Source: Mariniphaga sp040772505 (lineage in GTDB: Bacteria > Bacteroidota > Bacteroidia > Bacteroidales > Prolixibacteraceae). Taken from it: 64,000 bases of DNA. Numbering within the stretch: position 1 is the first letter of the stretch; every line of letters starts with the position of its first letter. A program made the position numbers and the translations under genes. The stretch lies in assembly GCA_040772505.1 (NCBI GenBank), contig JAXGYA010000002.1, positions 62,001 through 126,000 of the forward strand, read 5' to 3'. Shown here one piece after another: positions 1 through 9,687 of the stretch. Below the pieces are notes generated by a model. That model had not been told where the DNA came from. It worked only from the letters and a program-made list of their open reading frames with translations, and searched no databases.

Positions 1-1174
1 TAACTCTCTTTTTCGGAACAGGTTTGGTTTTGTCCAATGCCAGTTTCAGTAAGCCCAATGCAGTTATATACTCACTTCTTGTGTTTTTCGGTAAACCGTC
101 TTCAGTTCTCAAAACCGGATATCCCAACCGGGCATCCATGCCTGTGCGGTATTTAATCAGAGAAATCAGATTTTGCAAGCCCGCAGTTCCTCCCGAAATC
201 ACAATTCCTGAACCCAACTGGTTTACTACTCCCGATTTTTCAATCTGATAATAAACACTGTCGATAATCTCTTCAATCCGTGCCTGAATGATAAAAGCGA
301 GGCTTTTAAATGAAATTTCCTTCGGTTCCCATCCGCTGTGCCCCGGGATGGTAACCACCTTGCTTCCGTCAGCAAAATCGCCTAAAGCCTGTCCATACTG
401 AATTTTCAACTGTTCCGCCCATTTTGGAAGGATGGAACAGCCTTCCCTTATATCGTGCGTCACCACATTGCCGGCAAAGGGAATAACTGCTGCATGGGTC
501 ATAATTCCCTGATTGTAAACAGCAAGTTTGGTTGTTCCGGCGCCAATGTCAAGCAGGATTGCCCCCATCTCTTTTTCATCTCCTGTCAGTGCTGCTTCGG
601 CAGCCGCAAGCGGCGAAAGGACAACCTCGCCAAGATCTGCACCCGCCATTGCCAAAACTTTCCGGAAGTTGGCAATGTGCGTTTCCGGAACGGAAATCAG
701 CTTAAACGTCGCCTCCATTTTTTGCCCGGTCATGCCAACCGGATTTAAGTCGGCAGGCTCTCCATCAACAACAAAAGTTTGCGGAATAATATGAATCGTG
801 GTAAATTCCTTATCGGTTTGCAGGTTTTTTACCTCTTCGTAGAGTGCATCTAAATCTGAGCGGATTACGACCCCTTCACCGGAAATATAGCGGTATCCTT
901 TATATTCCGTGATTTTTACCTGCTGACCGGCAAAAGCTATGTCAACAGTTTTGATTTTTCCGCCAACCTGCTGCCCGATTTCATGCAAAAGGCGCTCAAC
1001 CGCTTCTGTCGCTTCGTCAATATTGATTACGATACCTCGTTTTATACCTTGAGCAGGAACAGATGCCGAACCTAAAACTTCAATTTTTCCGTTCTCATTG
1101 TTGCGTCCTGCAATTGCACAAAGTTTTGAAGTTCCTATGTCAATAGCTACTGAAAAATTTGATTTGGAAGCCAT
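1..1174 (-). CDS. ftsA: Cell division protein FtsA, C-terminus cut by window edge
   Basis: Actin-like ATPase that tethers FtsZ to the membrane and activates septal peptidoglycan synthesis. The frame stays open for 391 codons from the ATG at 1174 to the window edge, so the C-terminal part, including the usual amphipathic membrane helix, is not visible. The N-terminal VAIDIGTSKLCAIAG is the phosphate-1 loop of the actin/Hsp70 fold. GAILLDIGAGTTKLAVY in the middle is the phosphate-2 loop, and SGIVISGGTAGLQNL is the adenosine motif near the end. It follows ftsQ by 2 bp at the distal end of the dcw cluster; ftsZ would be expected next, outside the window. The start follows the ftsQ stop directly, which suggests translational coupling. 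Confidence 0.93.
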   Translation of the reverse strand, partial: MASKSNFSVAIDIGTSKLCAIAGRNNENGKIEVLGSASVPAQGIKRGIVINIDEATEAVERLLHEIGQQVGGKIKTVDIAFAGQQVKITEYKGYRYISGEGVVIRSDLDALYEEVKNLQTDKEFTTIHIIPQTFVVDGEPADLNPVGMTGQKMEATFKLISVPETHIANFRKVLAMAGADLGEVVLSPLAAAEAALTGDEKEMGAILLDIGAGTTKLAVYNQGIMTHAAVIPFAGNVVTHDIREGCSILPKWAEQLKIQYGQALGDFADGSKVVTIPGHSGWEPKEISFKSLAFIIQARIEEIIDSVYYQIEKSGVVNQLGSGIVISGGTAGLQNLISLIKYRTGMDARLGYPVLRTEDGLPKNTRSEYITALGLLKLALDKTKPVPKKRV

Positions 1175-1176
1175 AT

Positions 1177-1926
1177 TTATCGTTTTTTTGCAACAATCTG
1201 ATTTTTATATTTTAAACTAATCTTTTCGTATTTTTCCCAGTTGTTTCTGGCTAATATCTGTTCATAAAAGGTTTTCATGTTTCGTAGTTTTTTCTGAAAA
1301 TTATCTAACGAACCCAGTTCAATCAGATGATTTCCCACTAACGGGGTCAACAGCAAATCCCCCGACTTCTCCACATGAATTTGGGTAATTTGCGCTTTCC
1401 AAAATGGATTTTCCTCCAGAAACAACACAAACGGCAGAAGCTTTTCGCTGGCAAATTCTTCGGAGAAAAAACCGGTGGCAACCAGCACTTTGGCTGCATA
1501 TGAGGTGGAAACAGGAATTTTTTCTCCTGTTTCGTCCATGTAATAACTCCCGCTTGATGACATTACCCGAAGTATAGGTTTGCGATGTTTCACCCTGACA
1601 CCTAAAACTCCTTTGAGCAATGTGCTGTCAGAAGCTATCACCTTAAATACTTCTGCATTGAGTATAGCCTGATGTTTTTCAATCTCTTTTTCAATAAATT
1701 CAGTGTTGATCCGGTCTAATCTTTTGCCGATTAACTGATTGTCGGCTGCCATGATTATCCTTCGGACTTCGTCCTTGCTGATGCGGATAGACTCTTTCTC
1801 GTTGTATTCTATTTCGATGTTGCCACAGGTTACATGCTTCACTTTTTTTGAAGTAAAGGCTAAAGTAACTGTCAGAAAAACAGCTAACAGAAGATAACCT
1901 GCCAATTTTAAAATTTTATACAGCAT
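1177..1926 (-). CDS. ftsQ: Cell division protein FtsQ
   Basis: Bitopic divisome protein linking early FtsZ/FtsA to the late FtsL/FtsW/FtsI machinery. The 249-aa product has one N-terminal membrane segment (about residues 7-26) and a periplasmic POTRA-like region with the ISKDEVRRII and LDRINTEFIEKEI helices, as in FtsQ/DivIB. Sequence conservation in this family is low, so the assignment rests partly on position between murC and ftsA. The start ATG lies inside the murC 3' end (11-bp overlap), which points to coupling within the dcw operon. Confidence 0.85.
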   Translation of the reverse strand: MLYKILKLAGYLLLAVFLTVTLAFTSKKVKHVTCGNIEIEYNEKESIRISKDEVRRIIMAADNQLIGKRLDRINTEFIEKEIEKHQAILNAEVFKVIASDSTLLKGVLGVRVKHRKPILRVMSSSGSYYMDETGEKIPVSTSYAAKVLVATGFFSEEFASEKLLPFVLFLEENPFWKAQITQIHVEKSGDLLLTPLVGNHLIELGSLDNFQKKLRNMKTFYEQILARNNWEKYEKISLKYKNQIVAKKR

Positions 1927-3310
1927 CGGATTTTGTTTTTAAAGCATCAATAACAGCATCGGCAATATTGTTGATATTGCCTGCTCCCATAGTGATAACC
2001 ACGCTGGTTTTCGAGTTTTTCAGCCATTCATGCACATCCTCTTTCTCCATCAGGTGTTTGTTTGGATTTATCATTTTTGTTAGAATTATTTCTGATGAAA
2101 TTCCCTCAATCGGCTTTTCACGGGCAGGATATAGCGGAACCAGAATCGCTTCATCGAGCATATCCAGACTTTTGGCAAATTCACCGGCAAAATCGCGGGT
2201 TCGTGAATAGAGATGCGGCTGGAAAATTCCGGTTATTTTCCGGTTTGGATAGAGCTCTTTCAGCGAAGAAATCACCGCTTTCAGCTCAGCAGGGTGGTGC
2301 GCATAATCGTCTATATAAATTTGATTTTCACCTTTATACCGGATATCGAAACGGCGGGCAACGCCCAGATATTCATTCAGTCCGCTTTTTATCTCGTTTG
2401 CCGATGCTCCTGCAAAAAAGGATAATGCTGCGGCAGCTACGGCATTTTCCACATTCACAATCCCCGGATAGCTGAGGCTGCACCCAGCGATTATCCCGTC
2501 AGGTGTTTTTAGATCAAACCGATAGCTTCCGCTCTCACTGTCGAGATGCAGGTTTAAAGTTTGAAAATCAGCCGTATCTTTCAGGGAGTAGCTGTAAATC
2601 TGTGCATTAATATTTTTTATATCCAACTCCACCCCCTTTTTAATTATCAGTTTTCCTTCAGGTTTTATCCGTGTGGCAAATTCGCCAAACGACTCGGTGA
2701 TTTTTTCCTTATTCTCAAAAATATCCAGATGGTCGGCATCAATTGATGTTATCAGCGCCAGAGTGGGGTTCAGCTGCAGAAAGGAGCGGTCATATTCATC
2801 TGCTTCGGCAACAATCCATGGTGAATTTTCAGGAGGAAACAACAGATTGCTTCCAAAGTTTTTGGAAATTCCGCCCAAAAATGCGCCGCATCCTGCCGGA
2901 GTTTTATTCAGAATTGTGGCTGTCATTGCGCTTACGGTTGTTTTTCCGTGAGTTCCTGAAACGGCGATGCAGCTTTTTTCGTTGCAAATCAGTCCTAATG
3001 CCCGGGAGCGTTTAATCAGCCAGATAGATTTTTCCCTGAACCAGCTCAGCTCTTTATTGTCATCCGGAAGGGCGGGTGTATAAACTGCCAATGTTTCGGC
3101 AGGATTCCAGTTTGTCGGGATATGCCGTATGTCATCCTCAAAATGCACGGCAATGCCTTCAGCCTTCAGAGCATCGGTGAGGGCAGTGCTTGTGCGGTCA
3201 TATCCTGCAACATTTCTGCCCGAATATTTAAAATAGCGGGCAATCGCACTCATGCCAATCCCTCCGATGCCGAGGAAATACACATTTTTTATATTTTGAA
3301 GTTGACTCAT
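1916..3310 (-). CDS. murC: UDP-N-acetylmuramate--L-alanine ligase MurC
   Basis: Cytoplasmic ATP-dependent ligase that adds L-Ala to UDP-MurNAc, the first amino-acid step of the peptidoglycan stem peptide. The 464-aa length is normal. The N-terminal Rossmann motif FLGIGGIGMSAIARYF is the UDP-MurNAc domain, and AVSGTHGKTTVSAM (about residues 117-130) is the Mur-ligase P-loop. The AEADEYDRSF and HHPAE motifs are conserved in MurC. It overlaps murG by 4 bp and ftsQ by 11 bp. Confidence 0.97.
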   Translation of the reverse strand: MSQLQNIKNVYFLGIGGIGMSAIARYFKYSGRNVAGYDRTSTALTDALKAEGIAVHFEDDIRHIPTNWNPAETLAVYTPALPDDNKELSWFREKSIWLIKRSRALGLICNEKSCIAVSGTHGKTTVSAMTATILNKTPAGCGAFLGGISKNFGSNLLFPPENSPWIVAEADEYDRSFLQLNPTLALITSIDADHLDIFENKEKITESFGEFATRIKPEGKLIIKKGVELDIKNINAQIYSYSLKDTADFQTLNLHLDSESGSYRFDLKTPDGIIAGCSLSYPGIVNVENAVAAAALSFFAGASANEIKSGLNEYLGVARRFDIRYKGENQIYIDDYAHHPAELKAVISSLKELYPNRKITGIFQPHLYSRTRDFAGEFAKSLDMLDEAILVPLYPAREKPIEGISSEIILTKMINPNKHLMEKEDVHEWLKNSKTSVVITMGAGNINNIADAVIDALKTKSDAV

Positions 3311-4410
3311 TTTATCAATAGTTTTTCTGCTTCATCAACAATTTGCCTGGTGGCATACGGTTTTGCCAGCTGTTTTATGTTTTTAGCCAGTTGCCGGCAT
3401 TTCTCCTCATCTTTTATCAAACTAAATATTTCCGGGAAAAGTTTTTCGTTGATCACTGAATCCGGAATGAGAAGCGCTGCATTTCGCTCAGACAATGCTT
3501 TTGCATTTTTTGTCTGGTGATCCTCTGCCACATTTGGCGAAGGTATCAAAACAGAAACTTTCCCCACAAGGCAAAGCTCCGAAATGGTTCCGGCTCCTGC
3601 CCGTGAAACCACCACATCAGCAACGGAATAGGCAAGATCCATCCGTGTGATAAACTCGTGAATGTGAAGATTGTCCGGTTTTCTGTTTTTCACTGTTTTT
3701 TTGATGTCTTCATAATAGAGCGATCCGGTCTGCCAGATGATGTTTGCATCAGCGCCGCCAATTTCCCGAAGATTTTCAAGCACTGCCTGATTAATGGACT
3801 TTGCCCCCAGGCTGCCGCCAACAATAAGAATTGTTTTTCTTCCGGCATTCACCCCAAAATAATCCAATGCCTCCTGCTTGTTGTCAAGGCTTTCAAGCAA
3901 TATCTCCCTGACCGGATTCCCTGTCAGCACAATCTTTTCTGCCGGAAAGTAGCGCTCCATATTTTCATAAGCCACACAAATCGTGTGTGCTTTTTTTCCA
4001 AGAAGTTTGTTGGTTATTCCCGCATAGGAGTTTTGTTCCTGAATGAGTGTGGGAATTTTCTTTTTGGCAGCTGCCCGAAGCAGGGGACCACTTGCGAAGC
4101 CCCCCACTCCGATGGCAATCTGCGGCTTAAATTGATTGATTATCTTTTTTGCCATGCTGTTGCTTTTCAGCAACCGAACAAAAAAGGTTAGCATTTTAAT
4201 GCCGGGTTTGCGGGGAAAACCTGTTACCGGCAGGCCTATAATCCGGTAGCCGGCAGCAGGTACCCGCTTCATCTCCATTCTGTCAATCGCCCCAACAAAT
4301 AATATCTCAGCATCGGGAAACCTTTTCCTGATTTCATCAGCAATGGAAAGGGCAGGAAAGATATGCCCTCCAGTTCCACCTCCGCTTATTATGATTCTTT
4401 CAATTTTCAT
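3307..4410 (-). CDS. murG: UDP-GlcNAc:lipid I GlcNAc transferase MurG
   Basis: Peripheral inner-membrane glycosyltransferase converting lipid I to lipid II. The 367-aa GT28 protein has the N-terminal GGGTGGHIFPALSIADE motif (from about residue 10) and a C-terminal UDP-GlcNAc-binding segment containing SRAGAGTISEL followed by EDHQTKNA. Its start overlaps the ftsW 3' end by 11 bp and its end overlaps murC by 4 bp, consistent with a tightly coupled operon. Confidence 0.96.
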   Translation of the reverse strand: MKIERIIISGGGTGGHIFPALSIADEIRKRFPDAEILFVGAIDRMEMKRVPAAGYRIIGLPVTGFPRKPGIKMLTFFVRLLKSNSMAKKIINQFKPQIAIGVGGFASGPLLRAAAKKKIPTLIQEQNSYAGITNKLLGKKAHTICVAYENMERYFPAEKIVLTGNPVREILLESLDNKQEALDYFGVNAGRKTILIVGGSLGAKSINQAVLENLREIGGADANIIWQTGSLYYEDIKKTVKNRKPDNLHIHEFITRMDLAYSVADVVVSRAGAGTISELCLVGKVSVLIPSPNVAEDHQTKNAKALSERNAALLIPDSVINEKLFPEIFSLIKDEEKCRQLAKNIKQLAKPYATRQIVDEAEKLLIK

Positions 4411-5617
4411 ATTTCTTATTCATATCAAAGTCTTCGTCGGGCAGTGCCACCTGCACCGGTGGTTTTTGTGCCTGCCGGTTAATTTGATTCTGATGGCTGA
4501 CACTCAGCACACAACCAAAAGCTACTGAAGTGAAAAGAAGTGAAGTTCCACCGAGGCTTATCCATGGCAGCGGCTGCCCGGTTACCGGCAAAACTCCGGT
4601 GGAAACGCCTATGTTTATCATTGTTTGAAAAATCAGCACCAAAGAGAGTCCGGTTACCAGAAACGCCGGGAAAGTACGCGTTGCACGGCGCACAATAATT
4701 ATTGCCCTGAAAAAGAAGACGAGATATAAAAACATGACGGTAATTCCGCCAATTAATCCGTACTCCTCAACTATAATTGCATAAATAAAGTCGTTATATG
4801 CAGCAGCCATGTAGTTGCTGACATCCGAACGCCCGGGTCCTTTACCAACAATTCCTCCTTCATAAATAGCCAGTTTGGCATAATCTGCCTGCGTAATCCC
4901 TTTTTCTGCATTGGGGTCTCCGTTAATGAACCGGTCAACCCTTGCCTTCACCGTGTGAACACGGGTATAGGATGAGGGAACAGAATCGGCAAGGAAATAG
5001 ATGGAGACAAAAATTCCGGCTCCGGCTACAACCACGAGAAACAGATACCGGAAGGGAATTCTGCCAACATACATCATCAGGAAAATTGTGGCAAACAGCA
5101 GGGCAGCCGTCGAAAAGTTGGAAATGAAAATTAGTCCGCAAACCACTGCCGTATGCCCAACAATAATGTAAAATGCTCTTTTCAGTTCATCTTTTGAATT
5201 CTGTGTCTTTCCCAAAACTTTTGCAGTGAACATGATTAGAGAGATTTTTGCAAGTTCAGCCGGCTGAAAGGAGAGCAGCCCAATGTCCAGAGTTCTTCCA
5301 CTTCCCGATGATTTGCCCGAAAATTGCAGAACTGCCGAAAAAATCAGCACCCCAATGCTGAGATAGACAAGAAAATTTGCCATTATGGCAAAAATCCTCA
5401 CTGAGAAAAAATTCACCATTGCCAGCATTATTGCAAGTCCGAGACCAATAAAAAACAGTTGCCTGACCAGAAAATACATTGTATTCCCGGAGGCCTGACG
5501 ATAGGCAAGTGCACCCGTTGAGCTGTAAACAATTAGCAGTGAAATCAGCGATAATAGCAGCAGCACTACCCAGATTACCCGGTCGCCCTTGAATATTTTT
5601 AAATCAAATGCATTCAC
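4400..5617 (-). CDS. ftsW: SEDS peptidoglycan polymerase FtsW
   Basis: Septal peptidoglycan glycosyltransferase of the SEDS family, partner of the class B PBP FtsI. The 405-aa protein has about ten predicted membrane segments. Near the C-terminus is the family motif GVLPVTGQPLPWISLGG, and a periplasmic loop contains RVDRFINGDPNAEKG. It lies between murD (flush, no gap) and murG, the usual Bacteroidota order, which favours FtsW over RodA. Confidence 0.95.
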   Translation of the reverse strand: MNAFDLKIFKGDRVIWVVLLLLSLISLLIVYSSTGALAYRQASGNTMYFLVRQLFFIGLGLAIMLAMVNFFSVRIFAIMANFLVYLSIGVLIFSAVLQFSGKSSGSGRTLDIGLLSFQPAELAKISLIMFTAKVLGKTQNSKDELKRAFYIIVGHTAVVCGLIFISNFSTAALLFATIFLMMYVGRIPFRYLFLVVVAGAGIFVSIYFLADSVPSSYTRVHTVKARVDRFINGDPNAEKGITQADYAKLAIYEGGIVGKGPGRSDVSNYMAAAYNDFIYAIIVEEYGLIGGITVMFLYLVFFFRAIIIVRRATRTFPAFLVTGLSLVLIFQTMINIGVSTGVLPVTGQPLPWISLGGTSLLFTSVAFGCVLSVSHQNQINRQAQKPPVQVALPDEDFDMNKKYEN

Positions 5618-6955
5618 TTATAAATTTCTTACCTCTTTTTTAAATTGTTTTCCTCTGTCTTCGTAGTTTTCAAACAAATCGAAACTTGCGCAGGCAGGCG
5701 AAAGTAAAACTGTGTCGCCATTTCTGGCCAAATAATAGGAAGCCTTCACCGCTTCTTCCATACTGGAAGTATCCACAATATTTTTTAAGATTCCTCCAAA
5801 TGCCGCATGCAGTTTTCTGTTGTCTTTCCCGAGACATACAATCGCTTTAACTTTTTCCTGCACCAAAGGCATTATCATGGAGTAGTCATTCCCTTTATCA
5901 ATGCCCCCGGCAATCCAGACAATTGGCTTGCTGATTGTTTCCAGTGCATACCAGGTTGAATTCACATTGGTTGCTTTGGAGTCGTTAATAAACTCTATAC
6001 CATGTACTTTCAGAAACCTTTCCAGTCTGTGCTCCACTCCTTCAAAGCCGGCAAGGCTTTCACGAAGCTGCTCGTTTTTTATTTCATAAACCATGCTTAC
6101 AATGCCTGCCGCCATAGAGTTATACACATTGTGTTTTCCCTGTAATGCTAAGTTCAGAATAGACATATTGAACTGATTTTTTTTGTAATTAATTATCATT
6201 TTTTTATTGGAAATACCTGCTCCCGGGTTTGCCGGTTCTCCCATCGTAAAAGGAATCTGAACAGGTTTTATCTTTTTTTTCCGCAATTCGCTGCGAATGG
6301 TTTCATCGTCGGCGCAATAGATGAAAAAGTCATTTTCCCTCTGGTTTTGAATAATGCGGAATTTGGAATCGGTATATTCCTGCATATTGTAATTGTAGCG
6401 GTCGAGATGGTCGGGGGTGATATTGAGCAGAACCGAAATATCTGCCCGGAAGTCAAACATCCCGTCTAACTGAAAACTGCTCAGCTCAATCACATAAACA
6501 TCATGCTGCTCTTCAGCTACCTGCCATGCAAAACTTTTTCCCACATTTCCGGCAATCCCCGCATTAATTCCTGCAATTTTTAAAATATGGAAGATGAGCA
6601 GGGTTGTGGTAGTTTTGCCGTTGCTTCCGGTGATGCAGATTGTTTTTGACGTGTTGTATCTGCCGGCAAATTCTATTTCTGAAATAACCGGAATTCCGGC
6701 ATTTCTAAGTTTTTGAACAAGTGGCGCCGAATCGGGTATTCCCGGGCTTTTAACGACAATTTCCGCATCCACCATTTTTTCTTCGGAATGTTTCCCTTCT
6801 TCAAATTCAAGATGGTGGTCAGACAGGATTTTCTTGTATTTTTCTTTGATTTTTCCCAAATCAGAAACAAAAACGCCATAGCCTTTTCTTTGCGCCAAAA
6901 TTGCCGCACCAACTCCGCTTTCGCCTGCTCCCAGTATGACGATTTTGTTTTTCAT
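5618..6955 (-). CDS. murD: UDP-MurNAc-L-alanine--D-glutamate ligase MurD
   Basis: Cytoplasmic ligase adding D-Glu to UDP-MurNAc-L-Ala. The 445-aa protein opens with a Rossmann motif (ILGAGESGVGAA) and has the P-loop ITGSNGKTTTTLL near residue 110. A central NITPDHLDRY motif and FINDSKATNVNST, conserved in MurD, follow. It sits 6 bp after mraY and directly before ftsW. Confidence 0.96.
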   Translation of the reverse strand: MKNKIVILGAGESGVGAAILAQRKGYGVFVSDLGKIKEKYKKILSDHHLEFEEGKHSEEKMVDAEIVVKSPGIPDSAPLVQKLRNAGIPVISEIEFAGRYNTSKTICITGSNGKTTTTLLIFHILKIAGINAGIAGNVGKSFAWQVAEEQHDVYVIELSSFQLDGMFDFRADISVLLNITPDHLDRYNYNMQEYTDSKFRIIQNQRENDFFIYCADDETIRSELRKKKIKPVQIPFTMGEPANPGAGISNKKMIINYKKNQFNMSILNLALQGKHNVYNSMAAGIVSMVYEIKNEQLRESLAGFEGVEHRLERFLKVHGIEFINDSKATNVNSTWYALETISKPIVWIAGGIDKGNDYSMIMPLVQEKVKAIVCLGKDNRKLHAAFGGILKNIVDTSSMEEAVKASYYLARNGDTVLLSPACASFDLFENYEDRGKQFKKEVRNL

Positions 6956-6961
6956 TTCTTA

Positions 6962-8215
6962 CTATCTGACTTTCAGGGTGAGTACCACAGTTATCACTGC
7001 CAAAATTATTCCCACAATCCAGAAACGGGCGACGATTTTTGCCTCGTGAATCCCCTTTTTCTGGAAATGGTGATGTATCGGGCTCATTAAAAAGACCCTT
7101 CTGCCTTCGCCGTATTTTCTTTTGGTATATTTAAACCAGCCCACCTGAATGACAACCGAAAGATTTTCCACAAGGAAAATTCCGCACAGCAGCGGGATTA
7201 GAATTTCTTTTCTGATGATTACGGAGAAAACAGCCAGAATTCCCCCTAATGCGAGGCTGCCGGTATCTCCCATGAAAACCTGTGCCGGAAATGAATTATA
7301 CCATAAGAATCCCACTGTGGCACCGATGAAAGCTGCAATAAATACAGTCAGCTCGCCCACATGCGGGATATACATGATGTTCAGGTAGTCGGCATAGATA
7401 ACATTGCCGCTCACATAGGCAAGTATTCCCAGGGTTGCGCCGCTGATAGCCGATGTGCCTGTTGCCAGTCCGTCAATGCCGTCGGTGAGGTTGGCGGCAT
7501 TTGACACCGCTGTGATTATAAAAATGATTGCCAGCGCATAAACCACCCATTTCAGCCATGATGCTGCATCGCCTGCCCATGCCACCAGCCATGCATAATC
7601 AAATTCGTTCTTTTTGATAAAAGGCAGCGTGGTTTTAGTTGACTTGATGTCCACTGCCACTTTTTGAAGTTTTTGCTCTCCGGTCTGGGGGTCAACAACA
7701 ATTTCATGCAAATCGGTTCCCGATACGCTTTTTACATTTTCATGCACCAGCACATCATCACTGAGAAACAGTGTTGCAGCCACAAATAAGCCCAGCACAA
7801 TCTGACCGAAAATTTTAAACTTGCCCGCCAGCCCCTGTTTGTTCTTTTGAAAGACTTTTATGTAATCATCAGCAAATCCGATAAGCCCCAAAAAGGCTGT
7901 AGTGATGAGCATCAGGAGAATATAAATATTATCTAACCTGGCAAACAGCAGGGTAGGGACTATAATTGCAAACAGAATTATGAGTCCGCCCATTGTTGGA
8001 GTCCCCTTTTTTTGTGCCTGCCCCTCCAGTCCTAAATCGCGCACCACTTCCCCGATTTGTCTCCGGTGCAAAATGTGGATCATCTTTTTTCCGAATGCTG
8101 TGGTAATGAACAGAGATAAAATAATAGCCGCACCTGAACGAAACGAAATGTACTGAAACATCCCGATTCCGGGAATATCAGTGTGTGCCAGCCATTTATA
8201 TAAATAATAAAACAT
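6962..8215 (-). CDS. mraY: Phospho-N-acetylmuramoyl-pentapeptide transferase MraY
   Basis: Integral membrane enzyme transferring phospho-MurNAc-pentapeptide to undecaprenyl phosphate to give lipid I. The 417-aa protein carries the catalytic motif NLTDGIDGLATG, the GDTGSLALGG loop and the C-terminal PIHHHFQKKG histidine motif. It is longer than the roughly 360 aa of E. coli MraY because of a hydrophilic insert after the fifth membrane segment (roughly residues 155-200, with DPQTGEQKL), which from general knowledge is common in Bacteroidota homologues. Gap to murE is 13 bp. Confidence 0.97.
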   Translation of the reverse strand: MFYYLYKWLAHTDIPGIGMFQYISFRSGAAIILSLFITTAFGKKMIHILHRRQIGEVVRDLGLEGQAQKKGTPTMGGLIILFAIIVPTLLFARLDNIYILLMLITTAFLGLIGFADDYIKVFQKNKQGLAGKFKIFGQIVLGLFVAATLFLSDDVLVHENVKSVSGTDLHEIVVDPQTGEQKLQKVAVDIKSTKTTLPFIKKNEFDYAWLVAWAGDAASWLKWVVYALAIIFIITAVSNAANLTDGIDGLATGTSAISGATLGILAYVSGNVIYADYLNIMYIPHVGELTVFIAAFIGATVGFLWYNSFPAQVFMGDTGSLALGGILAVFSVIIRKEILIPLLCGIFLVENLSVVIQVGWFKYTKRKYGEGRRVFLMSPIHHHFQKKGIHEAKIVARFWIVGIILAVITVVLTLKVR

Positions 8216-8228
8216 AACAGGTTAATCG

Positions 8229-9686
8229 TTAATCTTCAATATCAAAACATTTTTTTATCTCTTCCACATCATCAAAATGATGTTTTACTCCATGTATCTC
8301 CTGATAATTTTCATGTCCTTTCCCGGCTATCAGAATAATATCACCCGGTTGTGCCAGGAGCACGGCAGTTTTAATGGCTTCTCTCCGGTTTTCAATGGAA
8401 AGCGTTCTGTTTTTCATTTGCGGTTCCACTCCTGTTTCCATGTCGCGAATAATTTGCGCTGGGTCTTCAGTGCGCGGATTATCGGATGTGAGAATTACCT
8501 TGTCGCTGCCCTGAAGCGCTTCCTGCGCCATTTCCGGTCGTTTGGTCTTGTCGCGGTCGCCGCCTGCACCCACAACAGTGATGATGTGCTCATTTTTACT
8601 GCGGATTCCGTCTATTGCTGCAAGTACATTCCTCAGCGCATCGGGAGTGTGTGCATAATCTACGATTGCCAGTTTCCCGTCAGTGCTCCGGATGGTTTCG
8701 AATCTGCCTTTCACCGGGCTCAGATTGCTGATATGGGTCAGCACTTTTTCTCTATTCTGCCCCAGATTTACTGCAACTGCATATACCGCCAGCAGGTTTG
8801 AGGCGTTAAACTGTCCCACAAAACGGGTCCATACTTCCTGTCCCTCAAAGCTCAGCAACATTCCGTTAAAGTGTGTTTCAAGAATTTTGCAACGGAAATC
8901 TGCCATCTTTTTCCCGGAGTAGGTGACTACTCTTGCCTTTGAATTTTGCACCATCACCATACCGTTCTTGTCATCTATGTTAGTCAGCGCAAAGGAATTT
9001 GCAGGCAGCTGGTCAAAAAAGGATTGTTTTGCCCGGATGTATTCTGCAAAAGTTTTGTGGTAATCTAGGTGGTCGTGTGTGATGTTGGTGAAAACTCCAC
9101 CGGCAAATTCTATCCCAGCAATGCGCTGCTGCTGAATTGCATGAGAGCTGACTTCCATGAAACAATAGTTGCATCCGGCATCTGCCATCTCCTTCATCAA
9201 TTGCTGAATTTTTACCGCATCCGGGGTTGTTTGCGAAGCGGTTTCTTCCCTGTCGTTGATCCGGTAAGAAATTGTGGAAATCAATCCGGCTTTATAGCCC
9301 AACTCGCGGAAGAGGCTAAACAGCAGGGTTGCAATACTTGTTTTTCCGTTGGTCCCCGTTATTCCCACAACTCTCATTTTCCGGGACGGAAAATTATGGA
9401 AAGCAGATGCAAGATGGCCGACAGCCTTAGCTGAATCGGACACTTTTACGTAGGTTACATTCTCAAGAATTTCTAACGGAAGTGTTTCGCAAACAACTGT
9501 TTTTGCTCCGTTCGCAATAGCGGCGGAAATAAATTGATGACCGTCGGCATGAAGTCCGCGCTGAGCGATGAAAGCGCTCCCATATTGAACTTTTCTGGAA
9601 TCAAATTCTACCGAAGTTACTTCCACATCGTCTGTTCCGTGAAGTTCCGAATATTTTATATTTTTTAATAACTCTTTTAATTTCAT
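8229..9686 (-). CDS. murE: UDP-MurNAc-tripeptide ligase MurE, probably meso-DAP adding
   Basis: Cytoplasmic Mur ligase adding the third residue of the stem peptide. The 485-aa protein has the P-loop GITGTNGKTSIATLL (around residue 110) and DYAHTPDAL in the C-terminal domain. The specificity motif reads DNPR (in LTSDNPRTEDPAQ, near residue 400), the signature of meso-diaminopimelate-adding enzymes, so the cell wall is inferred to be DAP-type. It starts 1 bp after the ftsI stop. Confidence 0.95.
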   Translation of the reverse strand: MKLKELLKNIKYSELHGTDDVEVTSVEFDSRKVQYGSAFIAQRGLHADGHQFISAAIANGAKTVVCETLPLEILENVTYVKVSDSAKAVGHLASAFHNFPSRKMRVVGITGTNGKTSIATLLFSLFRELGYKAGLISTISYRINDREETASQTTPDAVKIQQLMKEMADAGCNYCFMEVSSHAIQQQRIAGIEFAGGVFTNITHDHLDYHKTFAEYIRAKQSFFDQLPANSFALTNIDDKNGMVMVQNSKARVVTYSGKKMADFRCKILETHFNGMLLSFEGQEVWTRFVGQFNASNLLAVYAVAVNLGQNREKVLTHISNLSPVKGRFETIRSTDGKLAIVDYAHTPDALRNVLAAIDGIRSKNEHIITVVGAGGDRDKTKRPEMAQEALQGSDKVILTSDNPRTEDPAQIIRDMETGVEPQMKNRTLSIENRREAIKTAVLLAQPGDIILIAGKGHENYQEIHGVKHHFDDVEEIKKCFDIED

Positions 9687-9687
9687 T

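Noticed and set aside
3658..4191. 177-codon plus-strand frame inside murG
   Set aside because: Antisense to murG, no promoter or domain; a shadow ORF.
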